This document shows positions 1-6,645 of a stretch of 13,513 nucleotides of DNA, one piece after another. Origin of the DNA: Methanobacteriota archaeon (GTDB taxonomy: Archaea > Thermoplasmatota > Thermoplasmata > JAUWGG01); contig JAUWGG010000006.1 of the NCBI GenBank assembly GCA_030606525.1, positions 1 to 13,513 of the forward strand, given 5' to 3'. The notes below the pieces were generated by a model, which was given only the letters and a program-made list of their open reading frames with translations, did no database searches and was not told where the DNA came from. Both the position numbers and the translations under genes were made by a program. Every line of letters begins with the position of its first letter. The stretch's first letter is position 1.

Positions 1-260
1 ATCTGGTACGTGATGAAATAAAAATGTACATTCGTGATAAACTTTATAAAAATCCCAAATTGAAAGAAGAGATCAAGAAGGCTGTGGGTGAACTGATAGA
101 AGCGAAGATAAAAGAGGCGTATGCGCTTGCTAAGATAGGAAAGTGCGGCGCTAAGTTAGGCCTGGATCTAGTTCCTGAACATTTGCGAAAAGAAATGATG
201 AAAGAGCTCGTAGGTCTATTCGAAGAAGAAATAGGAGCAATAATGGAGAAAACGGTTTAA
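1..260 (+). CDS. Small helical hypothetical protein, 5' end outside the window
   Basis: I do not recognise this protein. The first in-window ATG is at 24, but the frame is open to the left edge: the codons before it read L-V-R-D-E-I-K and continue the same charged helical style. There is only a weak ribosome-binding sequence (gtgatg) before ATG 24, so the true start is probably upstream and this is a C-terminal part. The visible 78-85 residues are rich in Lys and Glu and predicted mostly alpha-helical (heptad-like spacing of Leu/Ile), with one Cys and no membrane segment or signal peptide. It ends with TAA at 258-260. A T-run at 314-319 follows and may terminate it. No function is proposed. 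Confidence 0.6.
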   Translation, partial: LVRDEIKMYIRDKLYKNPKLKEEIKKAVGELIEAKIKEAYALAKIGKCGAKLGLDLVPEHLRKEMMKELVGLFEEEIGAIMEKTV

Positions 261-334
261 AGATAAAAAGGGAAATTACCAAAGCTATTACTACCCTGAT
301 TTTCCTAATTACATTTTTTCTGGCCTTCATATTT
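261..334 (+). terminator. Gap with possible T-run terminator
   Basis: This gap between two convergent genes contains a run of six T at 314-319 on the plus strand, which could end transcription of the left gene. Archaeal termination needs little more than a T-rich stretch. No hairpin is obvious. Confidence 0.3.
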
Positions 335-1564
335 CTACCCCCATTCATCTGAGAATATCTTCATTGGTGAGATTATTGTATCCCCATTATTATCTAACTT
401 CGCATAATAATAATCCCATCTTACAAAAGTGTGATCCTCCCATACTTCTATCAGTTTTCCCACTATAATGTCGTTATTGCGATCTGCTATCATCCTTGTA
501 CGTCCCCGCTTAGCTAATACTCCAGGCAGTTGTTTTGGATTTATCAAAACACTACCATTAATATCCAACTTTGTATAGTAGCCAGTATAATCACTTGGCT
601 CAAAGATACTCCAGTTCCAAACATATTCGTAAGACAATACATGCATATCCTCCGAGTGATCAATTGCTATAATTGACCATGTCTTGGTCGCTGTGATGTT
701 CGTTGGGATTGTTTTGTTAGCAATGAGATTGCCCTGGGCATCTCTCTTTTTAAAGTAGATTGAAGATTGATTATTATAATGACTTCCATCGGAAGTTGAA
801 TCCACACCGATATAGACGCCATAAATATTGTCCTTGGAATCCATTGCAAAGTTGTCGTATCTACCCCCGATATACCAACCACTCTGTAACACAGTTCCGT
901 TAGTGTCTATCTTTACAAAGCCGTATTTATGAGCTACAATCAGGTTTTCATTACTATCCATTCTTGCATAAATCTCATACGTCCCATAAACCTTTTCGAT
1001 TCTCTTATTATCAATTAGAACTCTACCATTATTATCCAGTTTCGTGTAGAACATACCATAATCCGTAGCATGAGATGTATTGTTCAACTTCGCCACTCCG
1101 TACCATACTATGCGGATGTGATCGTTAGAGTCTACAACAAGATCAGAGTCAGAGGAAAGAGGAAGTTCTTTCGTTAGGAGGATAGTGCCGTTAGTGTCCA
1201 GTTTGTAATAAGACATAGTTGGTCGACCCCTCTTATAAAGAATGTGTATGCAATCTTTAGAGTCTGTTGCAATTGAGGGATGGGACGTGAGTAGGGTGTA
1301 GTGAGAAGAAGATATCTCTTTGTTAATGAGAATGTCACCATTTGGACCTACCTTTACGTACTGACCTCGGTGGATGGCAATATGTACATTATTCTCTGAA
1401 TCTACAGCTATCGCAAATCCACCGATAGGCAAAGTAGGAATAGAATCAGTCGTGTTTTTCCTTTCTACCTCCCACCAAACTACTACACTTGCACAAACAA
1501 TAATTGTTATCACAATAGATGTGATAAGTAACTTTTTCTTCCTTGCCAAATCTCCTTCACTCAT
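335..1564 (-). CDS. Membrane-anchored seven-repeat (beta-propeller) surface protein
   Basis: About 409 residues. After a short basic N-terminus (LARKKK) comes one hydrophobic segment (LLITSIVITIIVCASVVVWW) typical of a signal anchor, so the rest should lie outside the cell. The body has seven copies of two alternating motifs: a strand like IAVDSENNVHIA and, 20-50 residues later, one like YYKLDTNGTILL. Seven such units of about 50 residues suggest a seven-bladed beta-propeller. There are many N-x-S/T sites, common in archaeal surface glycoproteins. The frame also offers an ATG at 1585, but the TATA-like box at 1596-1606 would put the transcript start near 1575, inside that codon's reach, so ATG 1564 (MSEGD) is preferred. 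Ligand and role are unknown; solute binding or adhesion are possibilities. It lies downstream of the L12 terminator on the same strand with its own promoter. Confidence 0.75.
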   Translation of the reverse strand: MSEGDLARKKKLLITSIVITIIVCASVVVWWEVERKNTTDSIPTLPIGGFAIAVDSENNVHIAIHRGQYVKVGPNGDILINKEISSSHYTLLTSHPSIATDSKDCIHILYKRGRPTMSYYKLDTNGTILLTKELPLSSDSDLVVDSNDHIRIVWYGVAKLNNTSHATDYGMFYTKLDNNGRVLIDNKRIEKVYGTYEIYARMDSNENLIVAHKYGFVKIDTNGTVLQSGWYIGGRYDNFAMDSKDNIYGVYIGVDSTSDGSHYNNQSSIYFKKRDAQGNLIANKTIPTNITATKTWSIIAIDHSEDMHVLSYEYVWNWSIFEPSDYTGYYTKLDINGSVLINPKQLPGVLAKRGRTRMIADRNNDIIVGKLIEVWEDHTFVRWDYYYAKLDNNGDTIISPMKIFSDEWG

Positions 1565-1595
1565 ACCAATCTTCACAAACTGCATTGCTTTTACG

Positions 1596-1606
1596 ATAAT
1601 AAATAC
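1596..1606 (-). promoter_or_regulatory. TATA box candidate for the propeller gene
   Basis: The minus strand reads gtatttattat preceded by an A-rich stretch. Its centre near 1601 predicts a start near 1575, giving an 11-nt leader to ATG 1564. This is the main reason for rejecting the upstream ATG at 1585. Confidence 0.45.
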
Positions 1607-1630
1607 CTTTTTGCTGCGCTAACTATATGA

Positions 1631-1655
1631 CAAAAAGAAAAAGAAATTAAAAAAA
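1631..1655 (-). terminator. T-rich terminator after the ribosomal protein operon
   Basis: On the minus strand the stop codon of L12 is followed by a seven-T run (1655-1649) and then two five-T runs within 25 nt. This is a typical archaeal intrinsic terminator and separates the ribosomal block from the next gene on the same strand. Confidence 0.6.
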
Positions 1656-1668
1656 TAAATTTCAAGTT

Positions 1669-1974
1669 CTAACCAAACAATGCTCCTAGTCCTGCTGCTG
1701 CTTCCTCTTCACTTACCTCTTCTTTTTTCTCTTTCTTTTCTTCTTTCTTTTCTTCTTTCTTTGGTTCTTCTGCTGCTGGCGCTGCTGCGGCTGGTGCTAC
1801 TGCTGCCGTTTTTATTGCTTCTTCAATATCTACACCCTCGAGTGTGGCTGTTAGCGCCTTCACTCGACTTGTATCTGGTTTGATTCCGACTGCTTTTAGT
1901 ACCTTCGTTATGTTGTCCTCTGTTATCTCTTTGCCAGCACTGTGCAGGATCATCGCGCTGTATACATATTCCAT
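1669..1974 (-). CDS. rpl12: Ribosomal protein L12 (archaeal P1 stalk protein)
   Basis: This is the 101-residue acidic stalk protein that forms dimers on L10 and recruits translation GTPases and other factors to the large subunit. Residues 1-58 are the helical dimerisation domain (starts MEYVYSAMILHSAGKEI). An Ala/Pro-rich hinge (about 59-70) is followed by a Lys/Glu-rich linker. The last residues, EEEAAAGLGALFG, are the universal factor-binding tail of archaeal and eukaryotic P proteins. The start ATG has a strong ribosome-binding site (aaaggagg, 7-nt spacing) that lies inside the last codons of L10, and only 3 nt separate the two genes, so translation is probably coupled. Last gene of the operon. 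Confidence 0.97.
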   Translation of the reverse strand: MEYVYSAMILHSAGKEITEDNITKVLKAVGIKPDTSRVKALTATLEGVDIEEAIKTAAVAPAAAAPAAEEPKKEEKKEEKKEKKEEVSEEEAAAGLGALFG

Positions 1975-1977
1975 TTT

Positions 1978-3108
1978 CTAACCTCCTTTCTGTTGATTTT
2001 TATCTTTATTTTCATCTGTTTTCTCTTTTTCTGGTTGTGCTTTCTCAACTTCTTCTTTCTTTTCCTTCTTTATTTCTACTGGTTTCTCTTCCTTTTCCTT
2101 TTCTACTTCCTTTTCCTTCTTTATTTCATCTGTTTTCTCTTTTTCTGGTTGTTCTTTCTCAACTTCTTCTTCCTTTTCCTTCTTTATTTCTACTGGTTTC
2201 TCTTCCTTCTTTAATTCTTTTGTCGGTAAAGATAAGAGAGTTCTTAAATCATCGTCTAGTGCATCTTGTGTTTTCAAGGCAAGGGAGAGCATTTGAACAT
2301 TCGCTTTTTGCAGTAGAACATCTATTGATTCTTTTGTGAAAATCTTTGCGTTTACTGCAAGATTTAAAGCATCGCTGTGCGCTTTCAATAACAATGGTTT
2401 GATCGTGATTTTTGTCGTATAACCAGCATAGATCGCTAAATTCATTGCTTGCACGGCAGCGAGTCTTACATTATTGATGTAAATCGTCTCATCAATTTGA
2501 AGTACCGCCTTCGGAAAGAACGTTCCATCCTCAAACACACCTCTTAGATCTAAACCAACCGTAAGAGGGTAGATCTCTAAACGGGTGAGCACTTTCGCCA
2601 CAACCGCTGGTATCTTCTCACCCTGCTTTACCATCACCTTATCTTTGGAAATTACAACCGCACCACCCTCGATCTTTGCAGGTATACCTGCTTTTTGCAG
2701 CTCACCCACTATTGGTCCAGGTTTAAATGAGGTTTGGCCAGCTTTCACTTCTATATCTTCAGTGGCAATTTCACCCCCTTTCGCTGGTGCTTCTGTTTTA
2801 GTTGACTCCAATTCTTTAAACAATTTAAAAGGATTAAGCTGGGTGGCAATCAAAGCAGTCGGACCATCAATGATCTCGATTAGTCTATCGATACCTTCTT
2901 TTTGTTTTGCAGCTTCCTTAAGTGCCAGATCGAAAAGCGTATTTTTGGAAACGACCATAGAAGTCTTATTGATTAGATTTCTGCGCATTTTTTGGATTTG
3001 TCTTGCTGGTATGCCCTCAATGTTTGCAATACCTATGACTGGTGAACTCACGATCATATCTACGAGCCGCTTTACTCGTTCAATCTTCCATGTAGCTACG
3101 TGTGCCAT
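1978..3108 (-). CDS. rpl10: Ribosomal protein L10 (P0) with atypical Lys/Glu tail
   Basis: L10/P0 anchors the stalk on 23S rRNA. Residues 1-105 form the rRNA-binding domain, about 106-185 the inserted domain II, and about 210-290 the helical spine that carries L12 dimers. The start is set at the second of two close ATGs (3108, not 3114): it gives MAHVATWK, like the usual archaeal MAHVAEWK, and sits 6 nt after GAGGT, whereas the first ATG abuts it. The protein is 376 residues, longer than usual. The final 80 or so are nearly all Lys, Glu, Val and Pro, contain a 38-residue tandem repeat, and end NKDKNQQKGG. The GLGALFG factor-binding tail usually shared with L12 is missing, and no other reading frame near the end encodes it. 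It follows L1 after a 3-9 nt gap. Confidence 0.96.
   Translation of the reverse strand: MAHVATWKIERVKRLVDMIVSSPVIGIANIEGIPARQIQKMRRNLINKTSMVVSKNTLFDLALKEAAKQKEGIDRLIEIIDGPTALIATQLNPFKLFKELESTKTEAPAKGGEIATEDIEVKAGQTSFKPGPIVGELQKAGIPAKIEGGAVVISKDKVMVKQGEKIPAVVAKVLTRLEIYPLTVGLDLRGVFEDGTFFPKAVLQIDETIYINNVRLAAVQAMNLAIYAGYTTKITIKPLLLKAHSDALNLAVNAKIFTKESIDVLLQKANVQMLSLALKTQDALDDDLRTLLSLPTKELKKEEKPVEIKKEKEEEVEKEQPEKEKTDEIKKEKEVEKEKEEKPVEIKKEKKEEVEKAQPEKEKTDENKDKNQQKGG
2011..2211 (-). repeat. 114-bp in-frame tandem duplication in the L10 tail
   Basis: The sequence from 2011 to about 2092 recurs from 2125 to about 2206, an offset of exactly 114 nt (38 codons), with only two mismatches that I can see over roughly 80 nt. 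The protein units both read EKPVEIKKEK, then EEVEK, then QPEKEKTDE. The near identity at DNA level, third positions included, indicates a recent duplication by slippage or unequal recombination. Confidence 0.85.
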
Positions 3109-3117
3109 TGACATACC

Positions 3118-3756
3118 TCACATTAATCTTACAGCTGGACCCATGGTCGTCTTTATGTACACTGATGCTATGTTCATTTTGCCCCGGTCTAGCTTGCCTA
3201 TTATTCTATCGATGACGGCATCAACATTATCTGCAATATCCTCGACGCTCATCTCCTTTGTTCCTACGATTGCATGAAAAGTCCTTTTATCTTTACTCCT
3301 AATCTTGATAGCATTCCTTAAACCTTTAATCATGGATGATGGATCGGCACCTGGAGGTACTGGTTTTGGCATCTTCCCCCTTGGACCCAATACGATACCC
3401 AATCTTTTACCGATGATGGGCATTAAAGGCGCTTCTGCAATGAAGAAGGTGTATTTCTCAGCTATCTCCTTACTCTTCTCTTTATCAGTGGCTAGCTCTT
3501 CTATTTCTTCAGGCATGATAACTAGATCTGCTACCTTTTTTGCTTTGACTGCCAGCTCCCCACTGCCAAAAACAACAACCTTTATCTCCTTACCTCGACC
3601 TTTTGGCAAAATGATCTCTTCCTCAATCCTATTCTTTGGTATGGAGAGGTCAATATCCTTCAAATTGACTGCTAACTCTATACTTTCTTTAAAATTCCTT
3701 TGTTTTGCTCTCTCAACAGCTTCTTTAACCCCTTCTATGGTTTTTTCCTTTGCCAA
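3118..3756 (-). CDS. rpl1: Ribosomal protein L1
   Basis: L1 forms the mobile L1 stalk that helps release deacylated tRNA, and in archaea it also represses its own operon. The family pattern is clear: KEKTIEGVKEAVERAKQRNF at the start, then LKDIDLS, and the strongly conserved GPRGKMPKPVPPGAD, with a C-terminal half returning to domain I. The frame stays open to a TTG at 3822, but the family begins just before KEKTIEGV. I choose TTG 3756 (reads (M)AKEKTIEG), which lies 7 nt after an AGGGGG ribosome-binding site and gives 212 residues, the usual archaeal length. It is separated from L11 by 97 nt, in contrast to the 3-nt gaps elsewhere, and this gap holds a TATA box and hairpin. L10 follows at once. 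Confidence 0.95.
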   Translation of the reverse strand: MAKEKTIEGVKEAVERAKQRNFKESIELAVNLKDIDLSIPKNRIEEEIILPKGRGKEIKVVVFGSGELAVKAKKVADLVIMPEEIEELATDKEKSKEIAEKYTFFIAEAPLMPIIGKRLGIVLGPRGKMPKPVPPGADPSSMIKGLRNAIKIRSKDKRTFHAIVGTKEMSVEDIADNVDAVIDRIIGKLDRGKMNIASVYIKTTMGPAVRLM

Positions 3757-3774
3757 GTATGTTCCCCCTGTAGT

Positions 3775-3801
3775 AATGACGAAGTACACTTCTTCTACAT
3801 T
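3775..3801 (-). promoter_or_regulatory. Hairpin in the L1 leader, candidate L1 autoregulatory site
   Basis: In the predicted leader, AATG (3801-3798) pairs with CATT (3778-3775) and GAAG (3795-3792) with CTTC (3784-3781), separated by a 2x2 internal loop and closed by a 7-nt loop. L1 of methanogens represses the L1-L10-L12 operon by binding a stem/internal-loop mimic of its 23S rRNA site in the leader or early coding region. Position and shape fit, but I did not establish a match to the L1 consensus. Confidence 0.35.
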
Positions 3802-3824
3802 GGAGCAGGTGGATGCCTTCAATC

Positions 3825-3832
3825 ATTTATAA
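3825..3832 (-). promoter_or_regulatory. TATA box candidate for L1-L10-L12
   Basis: The minus strand reads ggaaagacTTATAAAT, a good archaeal TATA box with a purine-rich BRE. It predicts a start near 3804 and a 48-nt leader before TTG 3756. It would make L1-L10-L12 a separate transcription unit within the larger block. Confidence 0.55.
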
Positions 3833-3853
3833 GTCTTTCCCCAAAATTATGGT

Positions 3854-4333
3854 TTAATCTGTTAATTCTTTATCGTACTTCCCCTCTTTTATTTCCTTTT
3901 GAACTTCCTTCGGATCCTTATCATCAACTTTAATACCCATTGATGTGCATGTTCCCAATATCTCCAGCAACCTATGTTTTTCACCAATGGCCAATAATGT
4001 ATCTTCTTTCGTAGAAGCGATGTTCTTCAATTGCTGCATTGTTAGATTGCCCACTTTAGTTGTCAATGTACTGCCTGAGCCTTTTTCTATACCAAGCTCC
4101 TTAAGAATAAGTGCAGATGTTGGAGGTGTTCCTACAACGACCTCGAATTTATTTGTCTTTGTATCTATCGTTAGTTTGACAGGCACCTTCATTCCCTTGA
4201 AATTTTTGGTCTTTTCATTTATCACTTTCACTATTTCCATGATGTTCACACCAAGTGGTCCTAGGACCGGGCCCAAAGGTGGACCTGGTGTAGCATTTCC
4301 ACCATCAACCAACACTTCTATTTTTTCTACCAT
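3854..4333 (-). CDS. rpl11: Ribosomal protein L11
   Basis: L11 binds the GTPase-associated centre of 23S rRNA at the base of the stalk. The protein is 159 residues, the normal archaeal length. The N-terminal domain shows the hallmark GGNATPGPPLGPVLGPLGVN, followed by INEKTKNFKGMKVPVKL and the PPTSALILKE segment. The C-terminal RNA-binding domain has the KEDTLL and CTSMGIKVD elements. The ATG follows GGGAG with 8-nt spacing and comes 2 nt after the stop of spt5, so co-transcription and perhaps coupling with spt5 is likely. Confidence 0.97.
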   Translation of the reverse strand: MVEKIEVLVDGGNATPGPPLGPVLGPLGVNIMEIVKVINEKTKNFKGMKVPVKLTIDTKTNKFEVVVGTPPTSALILKELGIEKGSGSTLTTKVGNLTMQQLKNIASTKEDTLLAIGEKHRLLEILGTCTSMGIKVDDKDPKEVQKEIKEGKYDKELTD

Positions 4334-4335
4334 GT

Positions 4336-5211
4336 CTATTTCTCCCTTTCTAATACTCTAACACTGTCCCCTCTAACCGTTACAGGAATTGGTACTACTG
4401 TCTCAAACAGTTCAACTGTAATTTCTTCCTTACTCTCATCGATCTGTCGAACTCTAGCTTTTTCACCTTTAAAGGGACCTGCGATCAACTCTACGATATC
4501 TCCCTCAGAGATACTCGATACTAATGGTTTTGGAGTGAGGAAATGGCTGATCTCATCCATAGTTGTCATTCCTTCCACAACACCCCTTGCCCTTCTCAAC
4601 CCTTTCACAATGTCTTGCAGTCTATCAGAATTCATTGCTTCCAATAGCAGGTAACCTCTCAGTGTAGCTGGCGAAAGGATGGAAAAAACATCAGTATCTT
4701 TAGCCCTACTTGCAATGGAATCTGCTACACTTTTCTCATGACCTATCGATGTTTTTACAGCTAGGAGGGTTTGTCTTGCAGTGGTAGCAATCGTTAAACT
4801 ATCAGATAAGACAGGATCATTTCTGGATGTTCCAGTGACCATCACAGTTAATTTATCTCCATACCTCGCACCCCGTGGTGATTTGATTTCAAGGGCAAGA
4901 TCTTTTGATCCTCCTGCCTTCAGCTCAAATTCTCTTTCCAGGATTTTTGTTCTAGAAACCTCCCAAACTTCTCTACCATAATTCAATCTTACTCCCCACT
5001 CAGGACATTCATCTCCTTTACTTGTTGAGTAAATTAAATGCATCTTCAAATTAACAGTATCTTTTTCCTTTCCTTTGTTTTCTAATTTAAATTCATAAGT
5101 GGTGGTAATGCCAGAAGTGATTGATCGTTTTCTTTCCTCGCAAATAAACTGAATAGCAGATTTTTCATTTATTTTTATATCTTCAGAATTTTTCAATTCG
5201 TTCCCCCCCAT
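4336..5211 (-). CDS. spt5: Transcription elongation factor Spt5/NusG with N-terminal Ig-like domain
   Basis: Residues about 147-227 are the NGN domain (LLAVKTSIGHEKSVADSIA ... RGYLLLEA ... ARGVVEGM) that binds the RNA polymerase clamp with Spt4. Residues 233-288 are the KOW domain (EGDIVELIAGPFKGEKARV). Together these 145 residues match the whole length of a normal archaeal Spt5. Ahead of them lie another 145 residues, rich in beta strands: TTTYEFKLENKGKEKDTVNL, W-G-V, FELKAGGSKDLALEI, SPRGARYGDKLTVMVTGTS. This is the pattern of NEW3/CARDB-like Ig domains usually seen on archaeal surface proteins. There is no signal peptide or membrane segment, so it should be cytoplasmic. ATG 5211 lacks a ribosome-binding site; TTG 5196 has GGGGGG 6 nt upstream and may be the real start. 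It follows secE after 3 nt. Confidence 0.93.
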   Translation of the reverse strand: MGGNELKNSEDIKINEKSAIQFICEERKRSITSGITTTYEFKLENKGKEKDTVNLKMHLIYSTSKGDECPEWGVRLNYGREVWEVSRTKILEREFELKAGGSKDLALEIKSPRGARYGDKLTVMVTGTSRNDPVLSDSLTIATTARQTLLAVKTSIGHEKSVADSIASRAKDTDVFSILSPATLRGYLLLEAMNSDRLQDIVKGLRRARGVVEGMTTMDEISHFLTPKPLVSSISEGDIVELIAGPFKGEKARVRQIDESKEEITVELFETVVPIPVTVRGDSVRVLEREK

Positions 5212-5214
5212 GTA

Positions 5215-5436
5215 TTAAAAGAAATCTGGAAGTATAGTAATCAGCCAATAGATGAGAAAACCAAGACCGCCGATAAGAAGTAAACCAACTCCTGTTATTT
5301 GCAGTACTCTAACATACTCCTCATCATCTGGTTTTCTAGCCATTTTTAAAACTCTTCCGTACCTTCCCTTCCCAAGGTGCTTTGCCTTGTCTTCAATTTT
5401 CTTCTGTGTTTCCCATGACTTTTTGATGATGTCCAT
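5215..5436 (-). CDS. secE: Preprotein translocase subunit SecE (Sec61 gamma)
   Basis: This is the small tail-anchored subunit that clamps SecY in the protein-conducting channel. From ATG 5436 it is 73 residues: an amphipathic cytoplasmic helix (MDIIKKSWETQKKIEDKAKH), the conserved ARKPDDEEYVRVLQ segment, and one C-terminal membrane helix at about 48-70 (ITGVGLLLIGGLGFLIYWLI). The frame can be extended to a TTG at 5466 that overlaps the ftsZ stop codon by 4 nt, but ATG 5436 has a GGGGAG ribosome-binding site and gives the usual family length. The position between ftsZ and spt5 is the common euryarchaeal order. Confidence 0.94.
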   Translation of the reverse strand: MDIIKKSWETQKKIEDKAKHLGKGRYGRVLKMARKPDDEEYVRVLQITGVGLLLIGGLGFLIYWLITILPDFF

Positions 5437-5462
5437 GTCTACTCTTCTCCCCTTAAAAATAA

Positions 5463-6572
5463 TCAATGAACGATATCAACACCGATTTCCTCACCTTTCC
5501 GCTCTTCCAAAGGACCGTATATCTGTCTTGATTTGACCCCTGTGAGAACAACCATCACCCTTATTTTGTGTCCCAACGCTGGGTCAACTGCAGCACCCCA
5601 GATTATTCGTGCATTTGGATTGATCTTACTCTGGACCATCTCTGCAATCTCTTCTGCTTCGCTTACTGTCATGTCTGTACCGCCAGTGACATTTATCAAA
5701 GCCCCATCCGCTCCACTAATATCTACATCGATAAGCGGAGAATTTATTGCCTCGTTAACAGCTTCTTGAGCTCTATCCTCAGATTCGCTTTCGCCGAGAC
5801 CTATCATCGCCACTCCACCGCCTTTCATGATCGTTTTCAGGTCGTTGAAATCTAGGTTGACCAAACCGGGTTTCGTAATAAGTTCTATTACCCCTTTTAT
5901 TGAACGCATTAAGACCTCGTCAGCCACTTTAAAAGCTGCATTAAGGGAAAGACGGGGGACAAGATCGATCAATCTGTCATTTGGTATGACTATAACTGTA
6001 TCGATTACATCTCTGAGTCTCTGAAGTCCATATTCTGCATTTTCTGTTCTTACTATGCCTTCTGCTTTAAAAGGAGAGGTGCAAATTGCAATTGTTAAAG
6101 CACCGAGCTCCTTCGCTATAGTCCCTATGAAAGGAGAGCCACCTGTACCAGTACCACCACCAAGACCGCAGGTGATAAAAACCATGTCTGCACCAGTGAG
6201 AGCATTTCTAATTTCTTCCTCAGCTTCTCGAGTTGCTTCCTCTCCCACCTGCGGGAGAGCACCTGCACCTAATCCCCGTGTAGTCCTTTTTCCCAATAAG
6301 ATTTTATTGGGTGCCCTTACCGCGAGAAGATGTTGAGCGTCGGTATTTGCTGCATATAACTCAGCACCTAGAACGCCAGCTTCAACAAGTCTATTTATCG
6401 TGTTGCATCCACCACCCCCGCACCCAATAATCTTAATGTTAGTCTTCAATCCAGCCAAGATTCTTTCTAACTCTTCATCTTGTGCACTATATCCTACAGC
6501 TTGTGTAGGAACCTCTTCAGCCACGACTTCAGTACCAGAACGAGTTAATACTTCTTTGACAACAGAGTTCAT
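5463..6572 (-). CDS. ftsZ: Cell division GTPase FtsZ, FtsZ1-type (second of two)
   Basis: Tubulin-like GTPase that polymerises at the division site. 369 residues. The nucleotide-binding loop reads NIKIIGCGGGGCNT (about 45-58), and the tubulin signature GGGTGTG is at 138-144, followed by GSP. The T7 loop NLDFND (239-244) keeps the catalytic Asp pair D241 and D244, so GTP hydrolysis across the polymer interface should be possible. The C-terminus ends in a short linker and EEIGVDIVH, a probable partner-binding peptide. The ATG follows AGGAGG with good spacing. It is clearly a paralogue of the upstream ftsZ and shares the same gene type (N-terminal helix, NTDAQHL, KTTRGLGAG-like region), so I call both FtsZ1-type rather than an FtsZ1/FtsZ2 pair. 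Confidence 0.96.
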   Translation of the reverse strand: MNSVVKEVLTRSGTEVVAEEVPTQAVGYSAQDEELERILAGLKTNIKIIGCGGGGCNTINRLVEAGVLGAELYAANTDAQHLLAVRAPNKILLGKRTTRGLGAGALPQVGEEATREAEEEIRNALTGADMVFITCGLGGGTGTGGSPFIGTIAKELGALTIAICTSPFKAEGIVRTENAEYGLQRLRDVIDTVIVIPNDRLIDLVPRLSLNAAFKVADEVLMRSIKGVIELITKPGLVNLDFNDLKTIMKGGGVAMIGLGESESEDRAQEAVNEAINSPLIDVDISGADGALINVTGGTDMTVSEAEEIAEMVQSKINPNARIIWGAAVDPALGHKIRVMVVLTGVKSRQIYGPLEERKGEEIGVDIVH

Positions 6573-6610
6573 AAAAACCCTCCTTTGTCTGTTTTCCCTT
6601 ATCTACTTCC

Positions 6611-6637
6611 ATATTAAAAAGGTTTTGGGAGTCCCAA
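6611..6637 (-). promoter_or_regulatory. Dyad TTGGGA-G-TCCCAA next to a TATA-like box
   Basis: In the 73-nt gap between the two ftsZ genes, TTGGGA (6625-6630) and TCCCAA (6632-6637) form a perfect 6-bp dyad around one base. On the minus strand it lies just upstream of a TATA-like tttttaatat (6620-6611), whose predicted start near 6591 leaves about 19 nt of leader before ATG 6572. It could be an operator at an internal promoter or part of a terminator for the first ftsZ. Confidence 0.35.
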
Positions 6638-6645
6638 CATGTTGT

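Noticed and set aside
2011..2211. Possible CRISPR or regulatory repeat array
   Set aside because: Only two copies, no spacers, and the period is an exact codon multiple inside the L10 gene, so it is a coding duplication.
1942..2214. Very hydrophobic Phe/Leu frame resembling a membrane protein
   Set aside because: Mirror image of the Lys/Glu-rich tail of L10, not a real gene.
2585..3277. 230-codon open frame on the plus strand
   Set aside because: Antisense to L10 and L1; no family pattern and no start signals.
3118..3822. L1 starting at TTG 3822
   Set aside because: The extra 22 residues are not family sequence, there is no ribosome-binding site, and the TATA box at 3825-3832 would place the transcript start downstream of it.
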